Assembly (NCBI GenBank): GCA_024036415.1
Contig: JAMWET010000582.1
Span: 248,001 to 312,000 of the forward strand
DNA: 64,000 bases
Direction of reading: 5' to 3'
Source of the DNA: Prochilodus magdalenae
Taxonomy: Eukaryota; Chordata; Actinopteri; Characiformes; Prochilodontidae
The notes under the pieces are model-generated. The model ran no database searches, was not told where the DNA came from, and worked only from the letters and a program-made list of their open reading frames with translations. The translations under genes and the position numbers were made by a program. Below are positions 1 through 9,789 of the stretch, piece by piece. Each line of letters begins with the position of its first letter. The first letter of the stretch is position 1.

Positions 1-345
1 ATTCTGTCACTCTAATTGCGTTTTTCTAATTGAAAATGCATACATTTCTCACACGTCGCATACAGTAGGTATGGCCGAGACGCGGGCATATACCGTGTTC
101 ACGAGCGGAGGTGTGAGGGAGGGCGTGCCTATGTAGTCGAGCCTTTTATTAAGATTAGTGAACGTGAAGAGCTCAATGGCTGTGATCCGTATGTAGACTA
201 AGGTCAGCATGCTATCCTTTTTTCCCTCTTATTCTCTTTATGTCTCGGTCTAGCTCACGTGTTCTGATGTCATGAAACATGGATACGCATTTGATCATTT
301 CAGAAATGGGTGACAGCAAATATGCCTTTAGGCCTATTCTATAAT
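1..345. other. Anonymous non-repetitive sequence
   Basis: No recognised repeat, RNA gene or coding frame. The stretch keeps several CpGs (for example around 75-125) and shows no tandem structure. It ends where decayed family A Tc1 sequence becomes recognisable. Confidence 0.4.
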
Positions 346-347
346 GT

Positions 348-860
348 ACCCTGAGAAAAGGAGCACAAAGGGGTGTAGGGTTGACATTGTGAGATGTGTG
401 AATGATTTAAGTCGAGGTAAGCAAGAACAGGCCTTATCACTGTACCTTATAGACCCAACAGCCACGATTGTGGACATTCAGCAAATAGTAGTGATGTCCT
501 CAATGAGTACTGTCATGGAGTACCTCAGAATGACAATGGGTCATCTTCATTGACGAGTCCCGCTTTTGTCTTGGTCTAGACGACCAATAAATCCTCATAG
601 TTGAGGCACCGTGGTCACGTTACATAGTTTGTTGTCACGTGTCCCTGTCGCACAATCTGCAGGAACTGTGTGAGAATATTAAAGCTACATGGGCAGGATT
701 ATCACAGGACACTGTTAGGAACCTCTACAACTACAATGTGCTGAGACGTCTGGCATGTTGGGTTAGAAAACATGGCGGCCCGACACCATACTGAGAGACA
801 CTACCTCTGTATGTCCTACACGTCCTTCTGGGAACAGCTATTCTTTTAATGATGAGTGTA
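348..860 (+). pseudogene. Tc1-like transposon family A, decayed copy A1
   Basis: A degraded Tc1/mariner element with the transposase on the plus strand. Near 368-560 it carries the family A leader (a stretch meaning 'gacattgtgagacatg', then the text for DPTATI) and frame-broken transposase that includes a match to the catalytic 'DESRFCLG' block around 553-580. Near 655-790 it has the C-terminal segment (ENIKA-W-GLSQDT-RNL, then the terminal HGGPTPY-like block). It ends in the family's inverted end 'agctattcttttaatgatga'. The middle of the gene is missing and stops and frameshifts are frequent, so it cannot encode an active transposase. Eight further relatives occur in the window. Confidence 0.75.
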
Positions 861-929
861 TTGGAGTTGACTACAATGATGTTCCACAGTTGGTGGCTTT
901 CCTAATCCACACACTATATACGGACACAC

Positions 930-1830
930 CTCCTAATGTTATTGAGATCAGGTGTTCCACATACATAGCACTATCCTCTGTTGCATCGCTCACTGCAGAT
1001 TTCCCCACTGCTTCCGGGATCAACATCAGCAGTAGAACAGTGTGCCAGGAGCTTCAGGAGCTGAGCCCCTACACAAAAGTCTAAGGTCACTTAGAGTAAT
1101 GCCAACATTTGTGAGAGTCTGCTATAAAGTCAGACCATTAGATCTGGAATGATTGAGTCACCACTTTTATGTTTTTGGCTGGTGCATGAGGATTGGGAAC
1201 ACTGTTTCCCTAGGCATTCTGGGCCGCATAGTTGCCCACCAATAATCGACAGATAGAGATAATGATTTATGGTTTCTTTTTATCAGGATTTGGGCTTCTT
1301 GGTTTCAGGATTTGGGCCTCTTAGTGTCACGATTTGGGCCTCTTAGTGTCAGGATTTGGTCTTCCTAGAGTCAGGATTTGGTCTTCCTAGAGTCAGGATT
1401 TGGGTTTCTTAGTGTCAGGATTTGGGCCGCTTAGTTTCAGGATTTGGGACCCTTAGTTTCAGGATTTGGGATGCTTAGTTTCAGGATTTGGGCCGCTTAG
1501 TTTCAGAATTTGGGCCTCCTCATTCTTTTTTAGACAATCGTATTGCTGCTGTCAGAATAAAACCTACCTTTCTATTAATGTCCATGTAACCAATGTCCTT
1601 TTCTGAAATTTCATGCAAATTTTCAGTGCAAAAGAACATTTACGGATGAAGGGCAACAGGCCATTTCAAAATGGAGAAATTTGGTAGTAGTATTTCCTTT
1701 TAGCTCCACAACAACAGTTTGGGGAAAATCATTTTCCTTTTCCAGCATGACCATTTGATGAGTTTGGTGAGAAGGAACTCCAGTGCCCGACCTCACAAAT
1801 GATATTAAACAAAATTTTAGCTCCAAGGTT
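930..1830 (+). pseudogene. Tc1-like transposon family C, decayed copy with internal minisatellite
   Basis: Plus-strand translation shows pieces of one Tc1 transposase in correct order. First comes an N-terminal helix-turn-helix segment (ASLTADF...INISSRTV) at about 975-1065. Next is a broken W-DES catalytic region near 1148-1175. The second catalytic block (QQFGENHFPFQHD) falls at about 1708-1750, and VPDLTN near 1780-1800. The distance between the W-DES and VPDLTN blocks is about 640 bp. Subtracting the ~240-bp minisatellite at 1283-1522 leaves about 400 bp, close to what I expect for an intact Tc1. The minisatellite therefore appears to have grown inside this transposon. Many stops make it inactive. 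Confidence 0.6.
1283..1522. repeat. 22-bp minisatellite, about 11 copies
   Basis: The unit 'tcaggatttgggcctcttag' plus two bases repeats at 1283, 1305, 1327, 1349, 1371, 1393, 1415, 1437, 1459, 1481 and 1503, an exact 22-bp period with substitutions only. Neighbouring units share variants: two consecutive units carry 'ggtcttcctagag', and the right-hand units carry 'gccgcttagttt'. This indicates growth by local duplication. It lies inside a Tc1 remnant. Confidence 0.95.
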
Positions 1831-1869
1831 CTGATATGATAGTGACGACGTGTCCTTTTAAATGTGCTG

Positions 1870-2115
1870 ATGTACTAAAACACAAATTTGCATTTGTTAA
1901 TTAAAGAGCACCTCAATGCGTGGCTGCGACTGTAAACGTTCGCCGAGGCCTACAAATATGTTTACGGAAATGCACGCTGATGTACGGTTATCTCCATCTG
2001 GCTTTTTGAGCATGGGTAATGATGCGGCCCATGCTTGTTAATGAAGGATAAGGCTTCCGCGGGAACCCTCATAAGCACGTGTTCGCGCCCGTGTGATCGC
2101 AACAGCAGATACACA
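1870..2115. other. Candidate conserved non-coding block
   Basis: A low-repeat stretch with a 'gttaattaaag' homeodomain-type core near 1898 and retained CpGs ('gtaaacgttcgccgagg', 'cttccgcgggaac'). It has no coding signature. CpG retention in otherwise decayed DNA, with TAAT cores, is typical of conserved enhancers. I have no alignment, so this is inference. Confidence 0.25.
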
Positions 2116-2300
2116 AACACCTCATGCTCCCTCTGATCTGCAAGAACAAATCCAGATGCCAAGCACAAAACCTCTGCAGCCGGAAATTTCCCTCTGCCTT
2201 CCTGACCCCTCGGCCTGCGATGCCACCAGAAGATCAAAGGTCAGGACTAGTTGCGGAAGCGAGCTGGGTGGGAACGAGGATCCCGGTGTCTGTCCTCCCC

Positions 2301-2341
2301 ACACAGATACACACACACACACTCAAATACACACACACCAG
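2301..2341. repeat. Short (CA)n microsatellite
   Basis: Alternating AC with interruptions. The open frames across it are repeat artefacts. Confidence 0.85.
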
Positions 2342-2617
2342 TCTCTGGCCGTCTGACCCGAGACACTAATAGTTTTTAAGTACTGTAACACGAGCAAGGG
2401 ATGAACCCGAGCAAAGGATGAGCCGGAAGAGAAGAAGCCAAGGAGGGACAAATAGGGGGCCAAGCACTGCAGTAAATTACCACTTGGACAGAGAATACGT
2501 TTCTGCCATAAACAAAGACAGAATGAGCAGGACGGGAAAGCAAGATGAACAAGACACCCAGGTTAAAAGTGCATGGAGTGATTTTCCTTTCCAACCAGCA
2601 CAAATAAGCTGGAACGC

Positions 2618-2850
2618 ACAGGACGAGTTTCTGGATGTAGGCCACATCAATGTTCAGTTGCTTATGTATCAAAAGATTGCACAGCTGGGCCAGATTTGGT
2701 GGATGCTTTCCCTGGCCCAATTCTGAGGAGAGTTTCCTGTAGACTGGGATTTTAGCCACTGCTGGTAAATGCGTATGACTATACACTTTCATACACCTGC
2801 AGATTCAGCTACTTCCTTCACACTATGGTCTTTGAAGTCACCTCTTTCAA
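2618..2850 (-). pseudogene. Tc1-like transposon family B, fragment B1
   Basis: Minus-strand fragment of an abundant Tc1-like family. Reading the reverse complement gives the helix-turn-helix leader (HSVKEVAESAGV-like, then V-R-YQQW), followed by text meaning S-STGNSPRN-A-EGIHQIW and 'ggatgtaggccacatcaatg' on the plus strand at 2633-2652. Only the DNA-binding N-terminus is represented. The copy is diverged, truncated on both sides and noncoding. Confidence 0.7.
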
Positions 2851-2860
2851 ACTATGAATC

Positions 2861-2890
2861 CTGTCACTCACTCACTCACTCACACGCACA
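2861..2890. repeat. (CACT)n/(CA)n microsatellite
   Basis: Seven or so TCAC units running into CACACG, at the edge of the family B fragment. Confidence 0.7.
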
Positions 2891-2999
2891 TACATGCAAG
2901 TCCTCTTTACAATGCAGTGAAGACATTCTTGACCATTCTGAACGAATATCAAGTGTTTGTAGGCTGATAAATTTGTTGTAACATCAACGTTTGGCCACA

Positions 3000-3478
3000 G
3001 TAAGGGTCAAACTCCCATGTCTCTTTTCGCACAAGCACAAGATGACCATGCACAATGCCAAACTTCAGCTCTAGAGTAGTGTAAACATGTTCTCTGGAGT
3101 GACGAATCACTCTTCATGATGTGGCATTATGTGGGTGGGGTGAGTGACAGGAGAACCCTACCTACTGGATAGTATTGGCTGCATAGTGCCAATACTAAAG
3201 TTTGGTGGAGGAGGGATAATGGTCTGCAAGCCAGGCCTTCTTGTCCAACATCATTGCCTGTTCTCACATTGCTCTTTGGACTGAATGGATGCAAATAACC
3301 ACCAACACGCTCCACAATCATGTTTAAAGCATTCCAAGAAGAGTGGAAGCTGTTATAGACACAAAGAGCGTCAAACTCCACATTAATTCCCATGGTTTTG
3401 GAAGGGGATGTCCGATAAGCACTTATAAAAGTATAGTGAGGTGTCCACATACATTTGTCCCTATAGTGAATATACTGA
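3000..3478 (+). pseudogene. Tc1-like transposon family C, 3-prime half
   Basis: Plus-strand remnant of the same family as the copy at 930-1830. It has the first catalytic aspartate block as WSDESLFMMW near 3096-3128, then the glycine-rich VP-LKFGGGGIMV block near 3185-3230, the C-terminal RVEAVID segment near 3343, and the family's end 'ggtgtccacatacatttgtc' at about 3440-3459. Between the glycine-rich block and the C-terminus much of the gene has been deleted, and frameshifts separate the blocks. It is inactive. Confidence 0.7.
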
Positions 3479-3569
3479 AACCATCAGAAATCATTTATAG
3501 CCTATTACTTCAGCTCTCAGCATCCTGCCGATGAACCAACACCTGTACCAGTAGCACACTGATAAACTC

Positions 3570-3965
3570 ATTGGCCTTGCCTCTCCTGCAGTAGTAGAGT
3601 AAGGCAAATGAGCCTAAGTGGGTGCTGACCAACATTAAAACAGCTTCTGGCGGTGGGCAGAGCAGCCTGCATGTGAATGAGAATGCATTCCACTGTAATG
3701 GCTCCTCGGTGAGTAACACGTTCACCCCTCCCACACCCGCACCCCCCCTCTGAAACGTCCATTAAGACATTTAATTCCGCAGCAAAACGAGAACAACTCC
3801 AATAAGTTACATATTAGAGCACTTTAACAGCGCGGTCAAACCTGTTCGGATGCGGAAAGCTGTTTTCCGCGCATTTCCATGCCCCCTTTCACAGGTTAAA
3901 GGAGCATTTTACGCATAATAACAATGGCCATGAAACCAGCAGCTTTAATTAGCAACTCTGCGAAA
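3570..3965. other. Candidate conserved non-coding block
   Basis: No repeat motif recognised. Contains 'cattaagacatttaattccg' (3760-3779) and 'agctttaattagcaac' (3941-3956) with nearby CpGs such as 'gcggaaagctgttttccgcg', a near-palindromic hairpin at 3852-3871. No plausible coding exon. Function is inferred only from composition. Confidence 0.25.
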
Positions 3966-4410
3966 AACGTACGTACTGTGATAGTTGGAAAAGTGCCGGA
4001 GAATGTGATGCCAATGCTTTACTGCTTAGTCTATGAAGAGAACTGTTCTATACATGCAGTAGCAGTCACAAGTTTAGACACAGCTACTCATAGAAGGTTC
4101 TCCTTATGTTGATCTTAATCAAACTATAAAATCGCACACATGGAATTACACAGTCCACCTTAAGAAACCTCCAAAAAACTGAAATGTACAGGAGGATAAA
4201 AGAGCTTTCCCAACTTGCGGTGAAGACTGATCTAACAAGGTTTATTTCTAAGCAGGTTTGGACCAATTCTATTGGTCTGTCCATCAAGAATATCCACTAA
4301 ACTAAAAGAGGAAGTGTGCCAATTTACACAACCATATAAATATTAGAGGTGGCAATGTGGCAACAATACAATACTGGGATCCATAAAGGGAGATGGAATA
4401 TCAGGACACA

Positions 4411-4622
4411 GTGGTTGGTGTAGCTCAGCAGATAACACAACTACCCCTCAGGGAGTCTCCACCACATGTGGGAGACTGGGGTTCGAATCCCAGGCTGGGT
4501 GACTATGCTGTGCTACATCAATAAGAGTCCTTGGGCAAGACTCCTAACACTACAGTGGCCCACCTATAATATGAATACCCTTGTAAGTCGCTCTGGATAA
4601 GAGCGTCAGGTAAATGTAAACT
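4411..4622 (+). repeat. tRNA-derived SINE, full-length-looking copy S1
   Basis: The head carries a tRNA-like A box (tggtgtagctcag, 4416-4428) and a perfect-looking B box (ggttcgaatcc, 4480-4490), the internal RNA polymerase III promoter. The body then runs 'ataagagtccttgggcaaga', and the tail 'cgctctggataagagcgtc' followed by 'aaatgtaaa' is the common fish SINE/LINE-type 3-prime end used for reverse transcription in trans. The spacing between boxes is that of a tRNA, but the arms are not complementary, so it is not a functional tRNA gene. Confidence 0.85.
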
Positions 4623-5048
4623 TCCTCAGTTGGAAGTGTTAAGTAGAAGCCTGTAGAGTCTTTAAGATCACCAATACATCATCCATATAATTGGGTGTGT
4701 ATATACAAACATGTAAACACAGCCCAGAGTAGTGGTGTGTGGCTGTGTAGAAGACATGTGGGACACTACACACTACTCATTACAGCTATAAGCTCAGATC
4801 CTGCCCAAACAAGGGCCAGTGGGAACACCTAGAAATATAAAGAGCATGGGTGCACCACCTAACAATCCCTAGCCTGTGCTCATACAGTGTACAACTGGAT
4901 AAGATTGACCGACCCTGATCAAATGATCTGTTCACACTTTTGCATGTAACTACAGACGTCACTTTTAAAAGAACAACATGTACCTCCAAAATGGTGAGGT
5001 TAAATGAGAGGCCAAAACTGTTCCTAACGTTTAATGTAAGTCAGTGTT

Positions 5049-5190
5049 GGTGTGGTGCAATGGATGACACCACTACCTGCCAGTGAGCTACCACTCTATG
5101 TGGGAGATGGGGGTTTGATTCCTGGTCTCTGGTATTCTGTGCTACACCAATAAGACTTCTAACACTACACTGTAAATAATTACAAGTAAC
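5049..5190 (+). repeat. tRNA-derived SINE, diverged partial copy S2
   Basis: Shares order and wording with the SINE at 4411: 'ggtgtggtgcaatggatgac', then a mutated B box 'gggtttgattcctgg' near 5109, then 'ctacaccaataagacttcta'. The conserved tail is missing, so the copy is 3-prime truncated and old. Confidence 0.65.
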
Positions 5191-5440
5191 CTTTTGTCAA
5201 TTAAAATTATTAATCATTAATTTATATATATATAAAACCACAATTTTCAAAAAACACCTATAATATTTGATGTATTTAAGTATTAAATATTAGTAATAAT
5301 AACTTTACAGTAGTAAACTGCTACTACAGTTTTTTATGCAACTCTTTCAATTATACAATCTATGGTGCAGTCTGATTAGTTAACAAGCCCTCTAACTGAT
5401 ATCATTCTGCTCTACTCACTTTACACCTTAGCCAATCCTC
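5191..5440. other. AT-rich anonymous stretch
   Basis: Rich in A and T with a short (TA)n near 5221-5234. No element, gene or RNA recognised. Confidence 0.4.
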
Positions 5441-5442
5441 AG

Positions 5443-5677
5443 TGTCCAATGAAAAGCATGCATCTCCATTTTTATAGATTTTTACTTTTATGCATCATTG
5501 GAACACAGCTGCTGTTTACACTGTGCTACACATATTTCATAACGAATGGACCAACAGGCTTGTCCCCATAGTGTTTGTGAAGAGGTCTGGTTCTACTGAC
5601 TCACATTATAAGTAAGCAGGTTTTGCCCTCTCCTGTAAAAACTCCATTTTGGAGATACATGTATTTTTATTTTGGGC
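5443..5677 (+). mobile_element. Palindromic MITE, copy M1
   Basis: A ~235-bp element whose left end 'tgtccaatgaaaagcatg' and right end 'ggagatacatgtatttttat' are imperfect inverted repeats. Its interior includes 'gctgctgtttacactgtg' and 'cctctcctgtaaaa'. Other copies in the window are at 7555, 47483, 51540 and 59083. It has no coding capacity and its superfamily cannot be fixed without target-site evidence. Confidence 0.65.
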
Positions 5678-5689
5678 CGCAACGAAATA

Positions 5690-6140
5690 CAAATTCACAA
5701 ATCAGACCCTTCACCTGCAGCTCCATTGTTTAGATTCTGAAAAATCTGAAATGCTTTTTAGACAAACTTAGACAAACCACCAAATCTGGCAAATACCCTG
5801 AACCTGATATTGCAACAGACCTCCTACAGATGTAGGGAAAGGAACTACGTTAGTGGAGCCGCCAACGTTAAAGCACCTGATTTGTTGAGGTTTGTAGCTT
5901 TTTGTGCTTCGAGCTGTTGTGTAAAAGCAGTACAACGCCCGATGTCATGTTTTATCATAAATGACATCACAGCCCTCACGGCTGATCTTCAGCTGCGACA
6001 GATCTCAGGCATGATGTTATTTGAAAGTGAATTGAATGTCATATAGTTTAAATGATGTTTAATACGCATCTGTGCTTTTAATAATTTATAGTTTAATAAT
6101 AAATACAGATAAAGAGGTTTGGTAAATATGTGAAATACAG
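5690..6140. other. Anonymous sequence
   Basis: No recognised element. The short open frames here lack any familiar motif. Confidence 0.35.
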
Positions 6141-6147
6141 ATGGAAG

Positions 6148-6170
6148 TGTGTGTGTGTGTGTGTGTGTGC
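6148..6170. repeat. (GT)n microsatellite
   Basis: Eleven GT units followed by gcgc. Confidence 0.9.
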
Positions 6171-6303
6171 GCTTGAGGGGGTCAGGATGTATGTACAGGG
6201 TGACAGGCTGTGCTTTGATCATTAAAGGAAGAGGAAGAGACCATTTTTCATGGATTACACGATCAAGCGTGCAGACAGATGCACACACAAACAAAAAGAA
6301 ATT

Positions 6304-6390
6304 TCACACACACACACACACACACACCCGCACCCACACACACATGCACGCACGCACACACACTGACACAAACACACGCACACTATACAT
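6304..6390. repeat. Compound (CA)n microsatellite
   Basis: CA repeats with 'cgcaccc' and 'atgcacgcacgc' interruptions. Confidence 0.9.
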
Positions 6391-6395
6391 ACACC

Positions 6396-6510
6396 TAAGC
6401 AGTGTATTAGGAACACATGTACACCTACTCATTCATGCAATTATCTAAACAGCCAATCATGCAGCAGCAGTGCAGTGTATACAATCATGCGGATACAAGC
6501 TCATCAGCTC
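6396..6510 (+). mobile_element. Terminal fragment of a fish DNA transposon
   Basis: Contains 'gtattaggaacacatgtaca', 'tcatgcaattatctaaacag' and 'ccaatcatgcagcagcagtg', an interspersed end sequence I know from many fish genomes. No coding part remains. It adjoins a family B fragment. Family assignment is from memory and is tentative. Confidence 0.45.
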
Positions 6511-6529
6511 CATAAGCACACCAGACAAA

Positions 6530-6665
6530 AGCCAAAGACCATAGTGTGAAGGAAGTAGCTGAATCTGCAGGTGTATGGAAGGGTATGGTCGTACGGATCT
6601 ACCAGCAGTGGCTAAAATCCCAGCCTACAGGAAAACAAAACCGGGAATGTCCCAGGAAAGGCAAG
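6530..6665 (+). pseudogene. Tc1-like transposon family B, fragment B2
   Basis: Plus-strand helix-turn-helix segment of the family B transposase. It translates as KPKTIV-RK (frameshifted) then SAGVWKGMVVRIYQQW near 6563-6610 and ends in the 'cctacaggaaa' block. Only about 45 codons of the DNA-binding domain are present. Truncated, inactive. Confidence 0.7.
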
Positions 6666-6704
6666 TCACTCTGGAGAGGAGCATCTGCCAAATGCCATAA
6701 ATGA

Positions 6705-7541
6705 CAGGCCTTACTGCTGTACATGTACTTGTATCCGTGCTTTCCAGTCTGACTCATGTGGTTGTGTCGGTAGCATCCTTTGCAAGCGTCGTATCCCTCA
6801 GAGAAGAGTTCAAAAGCAAGGGCTCTGGGACGTAGGATGCACCATCAACATAAAAGATCTGGGAGACCTAAACGAACCACGGAGAGGAAGGAACCGATGG
6901 ATTGTCCGACGTGCACGGAGTGACCCAACAACAACTCTTAGGGCCATTCAACGAACAGTGATTCCCTCCACGCCCATCCTGTTAGTGATAGCAGCGATGG
7001 CAGACGGCTGCACAATGCAGGACTACATGCACAGAGACCGTTACGATGACTGCACTTAACAACACGTCAACATCACCAAAGACTGTGATGGAGTCGTGCC
7101 AGACTGTCATGGAGCTGACCAGTTCTGCTTTTGTCTTGGTGGAAATGATCAATGACTCTGTGTGTGAAGCCACCGTGCTCAACACCATCCCCACTTCTAT
7201 CTATGATGTGAAAAATGTGTGGGATGTTATTGGATGCGCTATCAACACTCCACCCCTACTGTCCAGGAACTGGGTGAGAATATTCAAGCTGCATGGAATG
7301 GATTATCACAGGACATCATTAGGACCCATGATGGAACTCCATGCCGAGACATCTGGCATGTTGCATTAGCAAACATGGCGGCCCGACACCATACTAAGAG
7401 ACTTCTGTATGTGTAGCTGAATAAATATTGCGCATATCAGTCTAAACTGATCATCATTTATTGTTCCTGGTAACCTTTATCTTCTTTCCCAACCGCACTG
7501 CAACCCCACACCTCCGTCTGAGTGCAGCTATTCTTTGATGG
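6705..7541 (+). pseudogene. Tc1-like transposon family A, copy A2 (long)
   Basis: One of the two longest family A copies. Blocks seen in order on plus, in shifting frames, are: the linker GDLNEPRRGRNRWIV and RRARSDPTTTLRAIQ near 6870-6950; a 'DGCTMQDYMHRDRY' type segment near 7005-7045 that matches VRRRLHNAGL in another frame; the catalytic-region text VLLLSWWK (frame-shifted FCLGG) near 7120-7150; TVQELGENIQAAWNGLSQDI at 7256-7315; and the C-terminal MAARHHTKR. It ends with 'gtgcagctattctttgatgg'. Frames change at least four times. The 5-prime end and the second catalytic block are missing. Confidence 0.75.
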
Positions 7542-7554
7542 TGCCTGGAACTTT

Positions 7555-7703
7555 GTTCTCCAAAACAGTTTTGGGCCACTTCTGTGGGTCCATTCATTGA
7601 GACAATTTCACTCAGTGTAAACAAACAGCAGTTGCTGTGTTCACATGATGCATAAAAGTAAAAGTTGACATAAATGGAGATACATGTTTTACTATGGAGA
7701 GCG
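7555..7703 (-). mobile_element. Palindromic MITE, partial copy M2
   Basis: Reverse-orientation fragment of the MITE at 5443: 'cagttttgggccacttctgt', then 'gatgcataaaagtaaaagtt', then 'aatggagatacatgttttac'. It abuts the end of the family A copy. One end is missing. Confidence 0.65.
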
Positions 7704-7754
7704 AGGCTATGCACAGTATCATTAAACTAAACTGTGTATACTGCTGAACACACG

Positions 7755-7798
7755 AGTGTGCACACACACACACACGTGCACGCACACATACATATGCA
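7755..7798. repeat. (CA)n microsatellite
   Basis: CA run with 'gtgcacgcac' interruption. Confidence 0.85.
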
Positions 7799-7984
7799 CA
7801 TTAAACATAATAAACAACCCTTCAGGGATTTGATATCATTCTTCTAAAGGACCTTCCTGTCAGTGAAATCTCTTCCGAACACACAGATGCACAAACACAT
7901 GCGGGCATGTGGGCTATTTCTGAACATATGGTGACCCCCTCCCACCTCAATCACATTATTTTGTATGACAGAATGAAAACTAGA

Positions 7985-8130
7985 TAATGGGTCCCTAAAC
8001 AGTTTGCTAGCATGTACTGCTGATAGCAAACACGCTAGCTGGTGCTAGCAAATTATATGGGAAGCTGTCAGCTAGCCTAGCTACAGTTTTAGCAAGTTAC
8101 AGATCGCACTATGCTAATTAGCCACCTTAT
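7985..8130. other. GCTAGC-rich stretch
   Basis: Many GCTA/TAGC tetramers and at least three GCTAGC palindromes within 150 bp (for example 8007, 8034, 8045, 8073). No gene. Similar clusters occur near 10,720 and 14,740. Confidence 0.5.
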
Positions 8131-8189
8131 ATGACTACAGCTACATTCACATATACTGACTGTAGCACATCTAAGAAGCTACTGTGTTC

Positions 8190-8345
8190 TCAAAATGATG
8201 GACTGACCACCCATAACCAGTCCAGAACCTCAACGTTATTGAACGTGCTTGGGTTACTTTGGATAATTAGCCATAGTGAATGCTAAACTAACTTCTGAGG
8301 CTGAACTTTGGAGATGTGATAGCGAGTCCCCTGGAGATGGTCATA
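8190..8345 (+). pseudogene. Tc1-like transposon family D, C-terminal scrap
   Basis: Contains 'atgatggactgaccaccc' followed by 'cagtccagaacctcaacgtt' and 'gaacgtgcttgggt', which is the decayed form of the MDWPPQSPDLN-IE-W catalytic glutamate region of a Tc1 transposase. The same text occurs in better form at 38,490-38,560. Too short and mutated to code. Confidence 0.55.
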
Positions 8346-8569
8346 CTAGAATATGATGTACTAGATAAGGTACTAGAATATGATGTTACATTTAGCAACT
8401 GCTAATAGCTCTTCCAGCCAGAAACAGCCCTGGCCAAATGCACTGTGTAGACGTTTGCGTACGTGTGGGGTGGCTGTCCTGTTAAAGCAGTCAGTGTGTT
8501 TTTCCCATCCTGGGCTGTAAACTCCAGAGAGCCTTCTTCACAGGAGCCTAACAGCACTTGTCACCAACA

Positions 8570-8590
8570 ACACACACACACACACACATT
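8570..8590. repeat. (CA)n microsatellite
   Basis: Short CA run. Confidence 0.85.
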
Positions 8591-8914
8591 CACACGCAGT
8601 TTGCTCTTTTGTCTCACTCATGAGGTGGTAATTGACCTGGGCCATTACTACCGTAAACAGAGCGACTCAGTGTCCCGGTGTCTGCTAAAACCATTGCTGT
8701 GGAGAATGAGGTCGAATTTAGTTCACTCAACCAACCACTTACTTGGGACACCAATTTGTCATCAGACGTCACCACAGTCGGCCCCCTGTAGACTGCTGAA
8801 AGCTCTCCAACAACAAGAGCTTTGGATACAGGCTCGTGGTGGAGACAGCACTGTTTGAGGAAGGGCAATACTCCTGTTCAGGTTTTAATACACAGAAGAA
8901 CATAGAAAATCAAG

Positions 8915-9025
8915 TTTTATCAGAGATGGGAACTTGAGTCTGTGACTCAAGCAGCTCTTAGGTCACACATGACTAACAACCTGACTTGAATTCAGGACGT
9001 ATGACTCAGCCTGAGAATAAAAGGA
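8915..9025. mobile_element. Fragment of a fish non-autonomous DNA transposon
   Basis: Contains 'gatgggaacttgagtctgtg', 'actcaagcagctctt' and 'aacctgacttgaattcagga', the ACTTGAGTC/GACTTGA type text common to a widespread fish repeat (often classed hAT-like). Old and partial. Assignment from memory. Confidence 0.4.
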
Positions 9026-9170
9026 AAAACACGAAAAACAGATTCCACTACAATTACACACATTAATGCTGCAAATTAGTAAAACATGTTCGAACCTTAC
9101 ATTTCGTCACTCAATTTCCAAATGGTCATTATGCCATAATGCCATGCATATATATATGTATATTTATACA

Positions 9171-9728
9171 CAGGGGTTGGACAATGAAACTGAAACACCT
9201 GGTTTTAGACCACAGTCATTTATTAGTATGGTGTAGGGCCTCCTTTTGCGGCCAATACAGCGTCAGTTGGTCTTGGGAATGACATATACTGCGTCCTGCA
9301 CAGTGGTCAGAGGGATTTTAAGCCATTCTTCTTGCAGGATAGTGGCCAGGTCACTACGTGATGCTGGTGGAGGTTCGTCCTTCTTGGTGGTATGCTGACA
9401 TTACCCTGGATACCGTGGCTCTTGATACATCACAAAGACTTGCTGTCTTGGTCACAGATGCGCCAGCAAGACGTGCACCAACAATTTGTCCTCTTTTGAA
9501 CTCTGGTATGTCGTCCTCTTTTGAACTCTGGTATGTCACCCATAATGCTGTGTGCATTGCAGTATTTTGAGCAGAACTGTGCTCTTACCTGCTAACTGAA
9601 CCTTCACACTCTGCTCTTACTGGTGCAATGTGCAATTAATGAAGATTGGTCACCAGGCTGGTCCAATTTAGCCATGAGACCTCCCACACTAAAATGACAG
9701 GTGTTTCAGTTTCATTGTCCAACCCCTG
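9171..9728 (-). mobile_element. Non-autonomous Tc1 element, copy N1
   Basis: A complete internally deleted Tc1-like element with terminal inverted repeats starting 'caggggttggacaatgaaac' (left) and its complement at the right end. The right side is flanked by TA as expected for Tc1. The left flank reads CA, probably a mutated TA. The element is 558 bp, 25 bp longer than the copy at 37,031, because a 25-bp segment ('gtcctcttttgaactctggt' plus five bases) is tandemly duplicated at about 9488-9537. The close similarity to the two other copies indicates recent spread. Confidence 0.92.
9354..9543 (-). pseudogene. Tc1 transposase N-terminus (HTH only), frameshifted
   Basis: Minus-strand remnant of the transposase start. 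The native start would be MGDIPEFKRGQIVG, as in the two sister copies, but the 25-bp duplication shifts the frame just after the start (190 bp is not a multiple of three). From PEFKRGQIV on, the helix-turn-helix segment ASVTKTASLCDVSRATVSRV is intact and ends at a stop after TSTSIT. The catalytic domain is absent altogether. Confidence 0.8.
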
Positions 9729-9789
9729 TATATATACCTTTAAATAGTGCTTATGTTCCAGCCATCAGCCTACTGGTTTTTATATATTT

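Noticed and set aside
2376..2792. 138-codon minus-strand frame
   Set aside because: The part nearest its start reads the family B transposon; the rest has no motif.
4411..4622. tRNA gene from A and B boxes
   Set aside because: The head is tRNA-like but no cloverleaf arms pair, and it continues into a SINE body and tail shared with other copies.
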